Below are positions 1 to 12,452 of a DNA stretch of 64,000 nt, piece after piece. A program made the position numbers and the translations under genes. Location of the stretch: contig JBFWUF010000023.1 of NCBI GenBank assembly GCA_050247435.1, positions 56,848 through 120,847 on the forward strand. Reading direction: 5' to 3'. Origin of the DNA: JAJVID01 sp050247435 (lineage in GTDB: Bacteria > Acidobacteriota > Blastocatellia > RBC074). Positions within the stretch are counted from its first letter, which is position 1. Each line of letters opens with the position of its first letter. Under the pieces are notes generated by a model. It was not told where the DNA came from. It made no database searches and worked only from the letters and a program-made list of their open reading frames with translations.

Positions 1-2
1 GT

Positions 3-80
3 TTGATTCATATATTGCTGGTTATCGCCGCAGTCATCCTCATCTTCCAACTCATTACGGGGCGTAGAGTCGCAGTCTAA
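3..80 (+). CDS. C-terminal end of a small lmo0937-type membrane protein (partial)
   Basis: The window opens inside a reading frame that ends with TAA. The visible 25 residues are one hydrophobic segment (LIHILLVIAAVILIFQLI) followed by a short basic tail, TGRRVAV. That pattern is the C-terminal half of the roughly 50-residue, two-helix lmo0937/DUF5670-type membrane peptides, which usually end with Ile/Val-rich residues and a GRR-like tail. The function of that family is unknown; it is often found near stress genes. The assignment rests on the tail alone because the start lies before the window. Confidence 0.55.
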   Translation: MIHILLVIAAVILIFQLITGRRVAV

Positions 81-128
81 CGCCGTCTCCGGCGACCAGG
101 TTATCAGCGCGCATCAGTGGAGGAAGTG

Positions 129-230
129 ATGATCAAGAATTTGATGGATTCCGCGTTGGTAAAGATATTGGCGGTGATCGGTCTGATAGCTCTTGCCAGC
201 GTTGCGCAAGCAGTCATACAAGGGCCTTGA
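129..230 (+). CDS. Small hydrophobic peptide, 33 aa (hypothetical)
   Basis: An ATG directly after a GGAGGAAG purine block (about 119-126) opens a 33-codon frame. The product has a short polar start, one hydrophobic stretch (KILAVIGLIALASVAQAV) and the end IQGP. It could be a single-pass membrane peptide or a cleaved leader. The Shine-Dalgarno-like block is very close to the ATG, and nothing in the peptide identifies a family. It follows another small membrane peptide gene by about 50 bases, which makes a small-membrane-protein cluster plausible. Confidence 0.35.
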   Translation: MIKNLMDSALVKILAVIGLIALASVAQAVIQGP

Positions 231-447
231 GCGTGCAAGGGAAGCGGCGCGATTACCGGCTGATAAGCGAGTCATCACTGTGGCAAAGCATTTTCGAGGC
301 GGAGCGGTCGTTAGATCACTCCGCCTCTTTCCATCTGTGAGCAGTTGCATGAAATCCGCTTGATCTAGCGATTGGGGGCGCCGGTTGGGTTGGACATTTG
401 GGAAGATGAAAGAAGCCAAAGGGCAAAGGGAGGTGTGGGGCAAAGCA

Positions 448-840
448 ATGAAGAAGGTATGTGTGTTGATAGTTGATGATCAGGAGGAGATGCTTGATCT
501 GTTGACGCTGGTGTTGACGAGCGAAGGTTTCTACCCCGCCACGGCGATTGACGGCGAACACGCCCTCGAAATACTTAAGCAATTCCGACCGGCGGTCATT
601 ATCACCGATTTGATGATGCCGGACATCAGCGGGATTGACCTCATCAAGATAGTCAGGTCCATGCCCGAGATGAAACAAATTCCCATCCTGGCGATGTCGG
701 CGGATAGCACGGGATTGTTACCGGAGGCTGAAAAGGCCGGGGCGACAGAGTCAATCAGAAAACCGATAGACTTGGATCAGTTGGTGGAGAGACTCAGAAC
801 ATTCATTCCTCAATCAGCGCCAATGAGCAATCCAACATAG
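448..840 (+). CDS. Stand-alone response regulator receiver protein (CheY-like)
   Basis: A 130-residue protein made only of a receiver domain. The acidic pair is D10-D11 (VDDQ), the phospho-acceptor is D54 in TDLMMPD, the switch Ser is S84 (AMSA) and the conserved Lys is K105 (RKP). No DNA-binding or enzymatic output domain follows; the tail is only about 15 residues. The ATG at 448 is preferred over an in-frame start at 385 because GGGAGGTG lies about 12 bases upstream and the family begins with MKK-VLIVDD. No histidine kinase is nearby, so its partner must be encoded elsewhere. It is one of three receiver-only genes in the window. Confidence 0.9.
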   Translation: MKKVCVLIVDDQEEMLDLLTLVLTSEGFYPATAIDGEHALEILKQFRPAVIITDLMMPDISGIDLIKIVRSMPEMKQIPILAMSADSTGLLPEAEKAGATESIRKPIDLDQLVERLRTFIPQSAPMSNPT

Positions 841-887
841 GCCGCGGGCTAACAATCATTCCCAATTTCGGAGGCTTGGAAGGTTGA

Positions 888-1115
888 ATGTTTTTGACGC
901 TTTTAAAAGGGGTGGGCACGGCTAGCCAGCTTCTCCTTCTGTTTATTTTTATCGTGGTGCTATTCGGCATCCCGCTGGTTTTACTCGCGCTCAGACTGCT
1001 TGAGATTATTTCCGAGAGGCGATGGGAAAAGGCGAAATGTAATGAGGATGAGCCACTGAATGACGCGGCGCCCACTGGCCGAGTAGTTTCCACCAACGTC
1101 ATCAAGAATGCATAA
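888..1115 (+). CDS. Small membrane protein, 75 aa (hypothetical)
   Basis: The frame codes for one strongly hydrophobic segment at about residues 14-38 (LLLLFIFIVVLFGIPLVLLAL), then a charged amphipathic stretch (LEIISERRWEKAKCNEDE) and a polar tail. A purine-rich GGAAGG precedes the ATG by about 5 bases. I do not recognise the family. It lies 47 bases after the receiver gene in the same direction and could be co-transcribed with it. Confidence 0.45.
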   Translation: MFLTLLKGVGTASQLLLLFIFIVVLFGIPLVLLALRLLEIISERRWEKAKCNEDEPLNDAAPTGRVVSTNVIKNA

Positions 1116-1316
1116 CCCGCCCGGCGCGCTGAACTCAAATACCGCTCCGGACGCCTTCCGAGAATGGACACCAGCCAAATACATGCGATAGATTGCGCCT
1201 GGCCCGCAATATTTTTCTGATAAACAAGCTTTCAATCATCAGGCAATCCATACTGCCAGTTTGGCCGGCCCATTCGGCGGCAATGGATTTTCAAGATCAT
1301 CACGGGAGACACGTCC

Positions 1317-3020
1317 ATGCAGAGATCAAGACGCAAAATTTATGACGCGATTGTCGTCGGCTCAGGCGCCACGGGCGGTTGGGCGGCGAAAGTATTAACC
1401 GAGCGCGGGATGACCGTGCTCGTGCTCGAAGCCGGACGCAAGCTCGATCCTGAAAAAGATTTCCGCGAACACGCCTTCCCTTACGAACTCAAATATCGCG
1501 GCCTCGTTTCCGGGTCAAAATACGCCCCGCGCCAGCCGATCCAATCCAGATGTTACGCGGCGAACGAGTACGGCCATCACCTCTTCGTTGACGACCTCGA
1601 CAATCCGTACACGACTCCCGAAAACAAACCGTTCTGGTGGATTCGCGGGCGTCACGTCGGCGGGCGTTCGGTCACCTGGGGCCGGCAGTCTTACCGGCTG
1701 AGCGATTACGATTTCAAAGCCGCCGAGCGCGACGGATATGATCAGCCTTGGCCGATCAGTTACAAAGAACTCGAACCGTACTACGATCAGGTCGAAGATT
1801 TCGTCGGCATCAGCGGCTCTTACGAGCGCCTGCCGCAACTGCCGGACAGCAAATTCCTGCCGCCGATGGCGATGACCTGCGGCGAACGAATTTTGAAGAA
1901 AGCGGTCGAGAGCAAATTCCCCGGACGCAATGTCATCATCGGCCGCGCGGCGATCCTGACCAAGGCGCATCAAGGCCGCGCCGCCTGCCATTACTGCGGC
2001 CATTGCGACCGAGGCTGTACGACGCATTCGTATTACAGCAGCCCCGGCTCGACGCTTCCCGCTGCTGCGAAGACAGGCAAGATGACGCTGCGTCCCAACG
2101 CCGTCGTGCGCGAGATCATCGTTGACCCGAACACCGGAAAAGCGAGCGGAGTTCGCGTCGTCAACCAGATCACGAAACGTGATTACGAGGAGTACGGCAA
2201 GGTCATTGTGCTTTGCGCCTCGACGCTGGAATCAACGCGCCTCCTGCTCAATTCGAAATCGCGCCAGCATCCGAACGGGCTTGGCAATTCGTCGGGCGCG
2301 CTCGGCCATTACCTGATGGATCATGTGTACCAGATCAGCGCGGGCGGCATCGTCCCTGTCTTGAAAGGCATGGAATACGATTATTCCGACGGGCGCGCGA
2401 ACGGGATTTACGTCCCCCGCTTCCGCAACATCAACGACAAACATCCGAACTTCATTCGCGGTTACGGAATGCAGGGCCGTTCGGGGATGGGCTATTCGTA
2501 TGCGTACGCCAAACAGATTCAGGGCTTCGGCCCTGAATTCAAGAAATTGGCGCGCGAGGCCAAACAGGAAATCACCTGGGGATTGGGCGCGTGGTGCGAG
2601 ATGCTGCCGCGCAAGGAAAACCGCGTCACGATTGATCCGAACAAAGTTGACGCCTGGGGCATCCCCGCGCTGCACGTCGAATGCTCGCACGGCGACAACG
2701 AACGCGCGATGGCCAAAGACGCGCTTGAAACAATCAAGGAAATGGGCGAAGCCGCCGGATTCAGAATTTCATACGCCAGCAACAATCCCGCGCCTCCGGG
2801 CTTCTGCATCCACGAAGTCGGCACGGCGCGAATGGGAGCCGATCCGAAGACGTCGGTCTTGAACAAATGGAATCAGTCGTGGGACGTGAAGAACGTCTTT
2901 GTCACCGACGGCGCGTGTTTCGTCTCGCAGGGCTGCCAGAATCCCACGTTGACGATGATGGCGATCACTGCGCGCGCCTGCGATTACATCGCCGATGAAT
3001 TCAAACGCGAGAACCTGTAA
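1317..3020 (+). CDS. GMC family FAD-dependent oxidoreductase
   Basis: A 567-residue glucose-methanol-choline type oxidoreductase that would oxidise an alcohol or sugar hydroxyl with FAD as cofactor. The FAD-binding motif VGSGATGG sits at residues 15-22, followed by an acidic strand end (LVLEAGR). The cysteine-rich CHYCGHCDRGC segment near residue 225 is typical of the bacterial gluconate-dehydrogenase-like branch. The C-terminal GMC domain has HEVGTARMG near residue 498 and NPTLTMMA near 541, which carry the active-site His and Asn. GGGAGA lies about 12 bases before the ATG. No Tat signal and no gluconate dehydrogenase subunit 3 gene is next to it, so the electron acceptor and substrate cannot be named. 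Its stop lies 3 bases from the stop of the convergent gene. Confidence 0.88.
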   Translation: MQRSRRKIYDAIVVGSGATGGWAAKVLTERGMTVLVLEAGRKLDPEKDFREHAFPYELKYRGLVSGSKYAPRQPIQSRCYAANEYGHHLFVDDLDNPYTTPENKPFWWIRGRHVGGRSVTWGRQSYRLSDYDFKAAERDGYDQPWPISYKELEPYYDQVEDFVGISGSYERLPQLPDSKFLPPMAMTCGERILKKAVESKFPGRNVIIGRAAILTKAHQGRAACHYCGHCDRGCTTHSYYSSPGSTLPAAAKTGKMTLRPNAVVREIIVDPNTGKASGVRVVNQITKRDYEEYGKVIVLCASTLESTRLLLNSKSRQHPNGLGNSSGALGHYLMDHVYQISAGGIVPVLKGMEYDYSDGRANGIYVPRFRNINDKHPNFIRGYGMQGRSGMGYSYAYAKQIQGFGPEFKKLAREAKQEITWGLGAWCEMLPRKENRVTIDPNKVDAWGIPALHVECSHGDNERAMAKDALETIKEMGEAAGFRISYASNNPAPPGFCIHEVGTARMGADPKTSVLNKWNQSWDVKNVFVTDGACFVSQGCQNPTLTMMAITARACDYIADEFKRENL

Positions 3021-3023
3021 TTG

Positions 3024-3434
3024 TTATCGTCCGTATTTCTGAGCGATGTAGGCGAAGATGAAGACTGCCACCACGGCCAGCATCAGCAACAGCACCGACG
3101 AAATCAGATGTTTGCGCCGGGGCCTGGTTCTATTTTTTTCCGCGCAATTGCCGGGCGCAGTTCTCTTTATCGGAATCAGAAGAGCGGCTTCGGATAAGTT
3201 GGCTTTGCGTTTCGCCTGTCGAAGCATGGCTTGGCTGCCCCAGGCTGGCGGAGGCACCGGAACAAATTGTGGGAAAGGAGTCGCGTCGTCTTCGAGCATC
3301 CAGTCGTAAGGCTCTGACGTGACTGGCAGCGTGACTGCGTATTCGTCCAGCGCCCACGCGCTTGACGGGTCAAGCAGGTCGCGAGTGAAGACGCGCTTGC
3401 GAGGAAGAGGAATTGAATGACGGGGCAAAGTCAT
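3024..3434 (-). CDS. Hypothetical protein with C-terminal membrane anchor, 136 aa
   Basis: I do not recognise a family. The N-terminal 80 residues are proline-rich and polar, a basic segment (RTRPRRKH) follows, and the protein ends in one hydrophobic helix (about residues 110-131, ISSVLLLMLAVVAVFIFAYIA) with a short QKYGR tail. This is the layout of a tail-anchored protein whose soluble part would face the cytoplasm. AAGG lies about 13 bases before the ATG. It is read in the same direction as the TlpA-like gene upstream on the minus strand (40 bases apart), so the two may share a transcript. Confidence 0.55.
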   Translation of the reverse strand: MTLPRHSIPLPRKRVFTRDLLDPSSAWALDEYAVTLPVTSEPYDWMLEDDATPFPQFVPVPPPAWGSQAMLRQAKRKANLSEAALLIPIKRTAPGNCAEKNRTRPRRKHLISSVLLLMLAVVAVFIFAYIAQKYGR

Positions 3435-3474
3435 TTCCAGGGGCCTTTCAGTCTGCTGTGAGCGGATTTCGCCG

Positions 3475-4800
3475 CTATTTCTCGCCGATCAATTTCACGA
3501 TCTGCTTTTCGAGCTTTCGGTATTCGCCTATGCCGCGTTTGACGTGACGCACGACGCCGCGGCGGTCAATCAAAATCACGGTGGGGATGCCAGCCACTCC
3601 GTATCTCTCTTCGTTCGCCACATCGTCCATTTTGCCGACGGCGAACGGGTAGGCCAGTTGATGCCTGGCCTTGTAATTTTGCAGGCTCTTGAATTCCTGT
3701 TCGCGAGCCAGCGATTCCTCGGTGTCCGAGCGCCCGTAAAGTTTTGTCACCCCGAGTATCTCGAATCCGGCCTGAGCATATTTCGACTGGAACTGCCGCA
3801 GGCGCGGAAACGCGGCGACGCACGGCCCGCACCACATCGCCCAAAAATCCAGCAACACGACTTTGCCGCGTAGTTCGGCCAGACTCTTCGGCGCGCCGTG
3901 CTTCCCCTCGATCCAGCGCGAGACATCCAGTTCCGGCGCGGGAGTTCCAATCAGACGCGCAGCCGCCAGTTCTGATTCGTAAACTGCGCGCAATTCGGGC
4001 TGGCGGTTGAAATCAAAATCCATCACCAGCTTGTTCAAATCACCGGCTTCCTTCTTGCGCCCGGTCCGCTCGTATGACGCGACGGCCAGGGCCGCCAGGG
4101 TGACCTGGTTGCGCCTGGCCGCTTCCTGCGTGGCCATGCCTATCCTTCTCGAATCAGAGATCAGTTCGGCCAGGGTATAACCCTTTTTCGCCAATTCCGC
4201 CGCTTTCTCGCTCAGACCACGGTCACGCAGCGCAATCGCCAAATCTTTGTACAGCCCGGCGCGGGCGGCCAATACGGCCGGATTATCGGTAATAATCCAC
4301 TCCGCGCCCACAAGCAATTTTTCCGCTTCAGCGAGTTGTTCCGTTTGGATCAGCGCGCGGATCAGGCCCGTGCGGGCGTTCGCCGCCGCTCGCGACCCGG
4401 AATCGCCCTTGAGGTAGGCCCGAAAGGCTTCACCGGCGGGCGCGAATTGTTCCGCCAGTTGATAAAGCGCGCCCAGCGCGTACAGTTCTACGCCCTTCCA
4501 TTCATTGATCCTGAACCCGGCGGCGCGTTCCGCCGCGAATTTGATCAGGGCTTCGTCCATTTTGTCTGCCTCATCCAGATCAGGCGCAAAAGCCGGAGCC
4601 GAGGCGGACGAACCTGATTCGGATGATCGCTCCATGAGCTGCTCGACCTCACGCTGAAGCTCCTCGGATAATTTTCGTTGCTGCTCGGCCAACTGGCGCA
4701 GAGCTTGAGAAGGCTTTTTGTCTTGAGCATGCAAATCAGACCAGGCCGCGAACGACGGCAGTAACATCAGTTGAGTGAGTAGCAAAATTCGTTTCAGCAT
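3475..4800 (-). CDS. TPR-containing thioredoxin-fold protein (TlpA/ResA-like)
   Basis: A secreted two-part protein of 441 residues. A signal peptide (MLKRILLLTQLMLL ending near HAQ) is followed by a helical repeat region of about 270 residues resembling TPRs and then a TlpA-type thioredoxin domain. The redox motif is WCGPC near residue 325, in FWAMWCGPCVAAFP, and the cis-proline motif is GIPTVILID near the end. The family reduces periplasmic disulfides, for example in cytochrome c maturation. An in-frame Met at 4821 adds seven residues (MLPGLRL); I prefer 4800 because it gives a compact signal peptide, but neither start has a clear ribosome site. No cytochrome maturation genes are adjacent. 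Confidence 0.83.
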   Translation of the reverse strand: MLKRILLLTQLMLLPSFAAWSDLHAQDKKPSQALRQLAEQQRKLSEELQREVEQLMERSSESGSSASAPAFAPDLDEADKMDEALIKFAAERAAGFRINEWKGVELYALGALYQLAEQFAPAGEAFRAYLKGDSGSRAAANARTGLIRALIQTEQLAEAEKLLVGAEWIITDNPAVLAARAGLYKDLAIALRDRGLSEKAAELAKKGYTLAELISDSRRIGMATQEAARRNQVTLAALAVASYERTGRKKEAGDLNKLVMDFDFNRQPELRAVYESELAAARLIGTPAPELDVSRWIEGKHGAPKSLAELRGKVVLLDFWAMWCGPCVAAFPRLRQFQSKYAQAGFEILGVTKLYGRSDTEESLAREQEFKSLQNYKARHQLAYPFAVGKMDDVANEERYGVAGIPTVILIDRRGVVRHVKRGIGEYRKLEKQIVKLIGEK

Positions 4801-5007
4801 AAGCCGCAAACCGGGCAGCATTAAGGCAATGAATGGAGCATCCGTTGTGTGTGTGTGGTGGGCATTCTACGTTTATTACAGGAATGTAGGCAAGAATTGT
4901 TTTCCGCTCACGCGCGTTCATCGCTTTGCCCCTCAGCTAGACAACGTGAAGTTGATGTAGTACAACTGCGCACTAGCTCTTACCTTTAAAGCCAAAGGTC
5001 ATACGCA

Positions 5008-5718
5008 ATGAAATTCGGCGTAGTAATTTTCCCTGGCTCCAATTGCGATCACGACGCGTATCACGTGGTCAGCAAGGTCATCGGCCAGCCTGTTGATTTC
5101 ATCTGGCACAAGGAAGAAGAAATAGATCGTTACGACGCGATTATCTTGCCCGGAGGTTTCTCTTACGGAGATTATCTGCGCACGGGCGCCATCGCGCGCT
5201 TCTCGCCGGTGATGAAAGCCATCAAGGATTTCGCCCGCGATGGCGGGCTGGTGCTGGGCATCTGCAACGGCTTCCAGATTCTGTGCGAAGCCGGTTTATT
5301 GCCGGGGGCGCTGCTGCGCAACGGAAGCCTGAAATACGTCTGTGAGCACGTCAACATCCGGGTCGAACGCGCGGACACTCCGTTCACCATCGGTTACCAG
5401 CGGAACCAGGTTTTGAGCATTCCGATCGCGCACGGCGAAGGCAATTACTTTTGCGACGCGGCGACGCTGGCCGAACTCGAAAGCCAGAACCGAATCCTCT
5501 TTCGTTACTGCGACGCAGACGGCGCTCTCACCGAAGAATCGAACCCGAATGGCTCGCTCAACAGCATCGCGGGGATCACAAACCGCGAAGGCAACGTGCT
5601 CGGCATGATGCCGCACCCGGAGCGCGCCTCGGAGAGCGCGCTGGGCTGCAAAGACGGGCGCGCGCTATTCCTTTCGATGGCCGAATCATTGCGCGAGATG
5701 ATCAAATTGAGAATGTAG
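5008..5718 (+). CDS. purQ: Phosphoribosylformylglycinamidine synthase subunit PurQ
   Basis: Glutaminase subunit of FGAM synthase, step four of de novo purine synthesis; it hydrolyses glutamine and passes ammonia to PurL. The 236-residue length is normal. The class I glutamine amidotransferase triad is visible: nucleophile C86 in GICNGFQ, and H203 and E205 in MPHPERA. Further conserved pieces are FPGSNCD at the start and LPGGFSYGDYLR. The gene precedes purL by 42 bases. The small bridging subunit gene purS is not upstream (4822-5007 has no suitable frame), so it must be elsewhere. The stop codon lies inside a palindromic repeat (5712-5745). Confidence 0.96.
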   Translation: MKFGVVIFPGSNCDHDAYHVVSKVIGQPVDFIWHKEEEIDRYDAIILPGGFSYGDYLRTGAIARFSPVMKAIKDFARDGGLVLGICNGFQILCEAGLLPGALLRNGSLKYVCEHVNIRVERADTPFTIGYQRNQVLSIPIAHGEGNYFCDAATLAELESQNRILFRYCDADGALTEESNPNGSLNSIAGITNREGNVLGMMPHPERASESALGCKDGRALFLSMAESLREMIKLRM

Positions 5719-5745
5719 AGACGCAAAATTTTACGTCTCTACATT
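5712..5745. repeat. Palindromic repeat plus CCGCATT heptamers between purQ and purL
   Basis: Perfect 12-base arms (5712-5723 and 5734-5745, AATGTAGAGACG and its complement) flank a 10-base A/T loop that is itself self-complementary. The left arm contains the purQ stop codon. Two heptamers CCGCATT follow at 5746-5759 and run straight into the purL ATG, so purL has no recognisable ribosome-binding site. The hairpin could act on coupling between the two genes. Confidence 0.75.
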
Positions 5746-5760
5746 CCGCATTCCGCATTT

Positions 5761-8103
<2,343 letters not shown>

Positions 8104-8123
8104 CATGAGCTTATCGCGCTAAC

Positions 8124-9038
8124 TTACATCACGACCGGCTGAGGCGGTTCGAGAATGTCCTGCAGCGCATTCTCGTCCAGGTAGTAGACCGAATTGCAGA
8201 AATGACAGGTCAGTTCCGCGCCCTTGTCCTTTTCGAGCATGTCCTTCACTTCTTCTTCACCGAGCGCGGTGACGATTCTGACGGCGCGTTCGTAAGAGCA
8301 TTTGCAGCGGAATTCGACCGGATGTGTTTCGAGCACGTCGAAGGAGATGTCTCCGAGGGCGACCCGCAGCATCTCCCGCGCGTCGGCCCCGCCGCGAATC
8401 GTATCGGTAACGTGCGCGGCGGTTGACACGGTCTTCTCGATTGCGGCCACCGTGCTTTCTTCGACGCCCGGCAGCGTTTGAATCAAATAGCCTCCCGCCG
8501 CGGTCACCCGCTCACGTTCGGATTCGACAAACACGCCCAGCGACGCCGCCGAATTGATCTGCTCGGATGTCGCCAGATAATGCGCGAAGTCTTCAGCGAT
8601 CTCCCCGGAAACAATCGGCGTCGAGCCGTAATACGGTTCTTTCATCAGGCCGATCTCGAATCCGGCTTCGCGAATGACATGCACCATCCCGCCGCCGACA
8701 ATCCCCTTCACGTCCAGTTTGCCGAGAGCGTTCGGTGGCAGATGCGCCGCCGGGTTCCTGACGTAGCCGCGCACCGTGCCGTGGGCGCTCGCTTCGGCGA
8801 CGATGCCTCCGATCAAACCTTTGCAGTCGAAACGAACCGTGATGTATTCGAGGTCTTTGTAAGTGCGGCCCAGCAGCAGCGTCCCGGTCAGAGTCCGTCC
8901 GAGCGCCGCCGAAGCCGTTGGCGCGGTCTTGTGCCGGTCGCACGCCTCGGCGACCAGATTGGTTGTTACCGCCGCGATCAGACGAATCGTCGCGTCCGCG
9001 GCGGTGGCTTGAATCAGATGATCTTCTCGATACTCCAA
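8124..9038 (-). CDS. hslO: Redox-regulated chaperone Hsp33
   Basis: A 304-residue cytoplasmic holdase chaperone that is switched on by oxidative unfolding. The C-terminal zinc/redox switch is complete: CKC, 30 residues, then CHFC. The N-terminal domain carries the family pattern (GRTLTGTLLLG near residue 50 and GGMVHVIREAG in the middle). It lies 16 bases downstream of the glycosyltransferase gene on the same strand and may be co-transcribed with it. It ends 20 bases from the convergent purL stop. Confidence 0.96.
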   Translation of the reverse strand: MEYREDHLIQATAADATIRLIAAVTTNLVAEACDRHKTAPTASAALGRTLTGTLLLGRTYKDLEYITVRFDCKGLIGGIVAEASAHGTVRGYVRNPAAHLPPNALGKLDVKGIVGGGMVHVIREAGFEIGLMKEPYYGSTPIVSGEIAEDFAHYLATSEQINSAASLGVFVESERERVTAAGGYLIQTLPGVEESTVAAIEKTVSTAAHVTDTIRGGADAREMLRVALGDISFDVLETHPVEFRCKCSYERAVRIVTALGEEEVKDMLEKDKGAELTCHFCNSVYYLDENALQDILEPPQPVVM

Positions 9039-9054
9039 AATCTCTCTCTCCGTT

Positions 9055-10821
9055 TTACTTCTTTTGCGCGCGCAACAACACCCAGTCGCATCCGGGCGAG
9101 CAGCGCGCGTTGAATTCCTGCTTGCCTATCTCTTCCGCCCGCAACTTCTCAGCCTTCGTCACACCTTCCACCCAGCGTTTACGCGAAATTACCAGAACGC
9201 TCTTGCTGCGGCTGGCTTCAGCCAGCAACGCGATCTCATCAGCCGATGTCACAGTCGCCAACTCCGAACGATTGTCGCGAAGCGGTAATCCCGTGGCGTA
9301 AAAATTTATGCCGTGATCCTGATTGACGAAGAAGATCAAACGCTCCGATGGCCGCGCCGCCTGAACAGCCATCAGCGACAGTTTTTTCAACGACTCCCGA
9401 TTCCCCAATCCGGGGAAGACCAGATGCGTGGCAGCGATGACGATCATGGCCAATCCGAACGGCAGATAGAGCGTGGCGGCTCTGCCGTTTTTGAAAAACA
9501 GCAATACCAGATAAACGGCGGCGACAAGAATTGCCACCGATCCCATCAACCACGCGTCGCGCGCGTCTACGCCCAGTTCGCGCTGAAGAATAAAGCCGGA
9601 GCCGATCCCGGCGGCGGCGATCAACGCCGCCGTCAAATAACTCTGCGCCTTCGGCTGCGAAGATTCGTCGTCCCACCAGCGATCCAGTTCCCTGCCCACA
9701 AGCAGCGCAATCGCCGGGAAGACCGGCAGGATGTAGCCGGGCAGTTTCGACCCTGAAAACGAGAAGAACACAACCGGCGCGATAACCCATATCCACAAAA
9801 ACAGATTCAACCGGAAAGACAGTTTCAGCCGGTCGCTCGGCTCCTCCCGGCGCCGCTTCAACGAACGCCACGCATTCGACGCCAGACAGAACGACCACGG
9901 GAAGCTGCCTGCGGACACTACGAGGAAAAAGAAATAGAAGGGTTGCGGATGTTTGTATTTATTCGACAGGTAGCGCTGGAAATGGTGCCCGATGAAAAAT
10001 TCGTCAATGAATTCGCGCCCGTTCCTCGCGATCACCGGCGCATACCAGACGGCCACGGTCGCCAGAAAGATCAAGGCGCCGAACGCCAGCAGGCGCGGTT
10101 TCAAAACGACTTTCCAGTTGCGCGTCAGGGTCAGATAGGGCGCTATGACCGCCAGCGGCGCGACGACTCCGACCAGTCCTTTCGCCAACGTCGCCAGTCC
10201 CAGCGCGAAACAGAATGCGTACCAGAGCCGGTTCCTGTTCAACTGCGACTCTTTGGCCTCCCACAGGAAAAAGCTGAACAGAGCGATCTCGATTGCGACG
10301 GTCAGCGGCAGATCGAACGTGGCCCCGCGCGCAAAGCCCGGCCACAACCCGCAGGTCGCCAGCGCCGCCGCGCTCAAATACCCAAATCGCGCCGAATGCG
10401 CGCGGCGTCCGAAAAAATACAGCAGCAACACGCCGAAAGTAGCGGCCACGGCGACGCCGAACCTGGCGGCGAATTCGTTTTCGCCAAACAGCGCGTAACC
10501 GGCGGCTGAGAGCCAATAAGTCAGCGCTGGCTTCTCAAACCAGTTGATCCCACCCAAACGCGGCGTGACCCAGTCTCCGGTCGCGTACATTTCACGCGCG
10601 ACTTCGGCGTAGCGCGGTTCGTCAGGGCCGATCAGCGGCAGCCATCCAAGCCCGTAAAAGAAGACGACCGCGCACAATGCGGCCAGCGCGATCGGATAAA
10701 AACGTTCCTGGTTGTCTCTGTCTTTGATTAGAGGAAGACCGTTGGTTTGCACGCCTGTTTGTACAATTGCTGTTTCAAAATTCCGCGATTCAAGTTTAAA
10801 TTTCGGCCCACAGAGTAACAT
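9055..10821 (-). CDS. ArnT-like (GT83/PMT family) membrane glycosyltransferase
   Basis: A 588-residue integral membrane glycosyltransferase of the dolichyl-phosphate-mannose-protein mannosyltransferase superfamily. These enzymes move a sugar from a polyprenyl-phosphate donor to lipid A, a protein or another acceptor on the periplasmic side. The key motif GPDEPRYAE follows the first membrane helix, and about ten further hydrophobic helices precede a soluble C-terminal domain of roughly 110 residues. No acceptor can be named. The first 35 residues before the first helix are poorly conserved-looking, so a GTG or TTG start slightly downstream is possible. Its start is only 38 bases from the divergent Gfo/Idh gene, so a shared promoter region is likely. 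Confidence 0.85.
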   Translation of the reverse strand: MLLCGPKFKLESRNFETAIVQTGVQTNGLPLIKDRDNQERFYPIALAALCAVVFFYGLGWLPLIGPDEPRYAEVAREMYATGDWVTPRLGGINWFEKPALTYWLSAAGYALFGENEFAARFGVAVAATFGVLLLYFFGRRAHSARFGYLSAAALATCGLWPGFARGATFDLPLTVAIEIALFSFFLWEAKESQLNRNRLWYAFCFALGLATLAKGLVGVVAPLAVIAPYLTLTRNWKVVLKPRLLAFGALIFLATVAVWYAPVIARNGREFIDEFFIGHHFQRYLSNKYKHPQPFYFFFLVVSAGSFPWSFCLASNAWRSLKRRREEPSDRLKLSFRLNLFLWIWVIAPVVFFSFSGSKLPGYILPVFPAIALLVGRELDRWWDDESSQPKAQSYLTAALIAAAGIGSGFILQRELGVDARDAWLMGSVAILVAAVYLVLLFFKNGRAATLYLPFGLAMIVIAATHLVFPGLGNRESLKKLSLMAVQAARPSERLIFFVNQDHGINFYATGLPLRDNRSELATVTSADEIALLAEASRSKSVLVISRKRWVEGVTKAEKLRAEEIGKQEFNARCSPGCDWVLLRAQKK

Positions 10822-10859
10822 CCGAATCTCGAAACTTGAAATCGCCTTTATACAACTCT

Positions 10860-11834
<975 letters not shown>

Positions 11835-11852
11835 AGAGCCACACAAAAAAAT

Positions 11853-11887
11853 AAGGCGGGCTGACGTCAATGCGTTCAGTCCGCCTT
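11853..11887 (+). terminator. Probable intrinsic terminator after the Gfo/Idh gene
   Basis: Arms of 12 bases (AAGGCGGGCTGA at 11853-11864 and its complement at 11876-11887, one G-T pair) enclose an 11-base loop, followed by CAAGTTTT. It lies 18 bases after the stop codon at 11834. Confidence 0.7.
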
Positions 11888-12452
11888 CAAGTTTTCTGAG
11901 AGTGACGAATCACCAGAATTTCATCATATCCCTGCGCCCTACGCCGTGATCTCCTGATCCGATGTTTTCATCCTCTCTACCCCTCCAGCGCTTTCTGTCG
12001 CCATCCCATTCACTCGGAGCGGCGCTCAGGCCGCTGGTTGTTTATGTTCGTGCGCCGATCACCGGTTCCATCACGATTCCTGTCAGTCTCGGCGCCGGTC
12101 TGAGGCTGTGAGGTTGGCGGCGGCGGCGACCACTGGCTGGGCCGTATCCGTCTGAGCGGGTAACCCAGTCCCAGTCAGCGGCGCCAGCGCCGTCATAAAA
12201 CTCACCTTTGTGTTCGCTATGAACTCCTCTTCAATTAACTCTTCTCATCGGGCGTTGGCTTCTTGAAATCGCCAAGCCACTAATCCAAGACGCAAGGAAG
12301 AGGCCACTAAATCAGCCGCGGGCCATTCTGTAGGCGATTTAATCGCCAGCGCCCAGGCACACAGCTTGCTCCCCTCTGAAATGACCTGGTTTCCATGCTC
12401 GCCATCTGTACAGGCGGCGGGCGCAATCATAAAAAGCAACAAGGGAAGCGCG
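11888..12452. other. Intergenic stretch, no convincing gene
   Basis: About 565 bases lie between the terminator and the caspase-fold gene. On the minus strand a 37-codon frame (12083-12196) has a modest AGGTGAG site before its ATG, but the product is low-complexity (Ala/Thr-rich) and I do not call it. The stretch must hold the promoter of the following gene. Confidence 0.5.

Noticed and set aside
2232..2690. Long antisense frames within the GMC, purL, acnA and act genes
   Set aside because: They are in the complementary frames of strongly conserved genes, have Arg/Ala-rich composition from GC-rich codons and show no ribosome sites.
12083..12196. 37-codon minus-strand frame before the caspase-fold gene
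   Set aside because: An AGGTGAG precedes the ATG, but the peptide is low-complexity Ala/Thr and has no partner gene.
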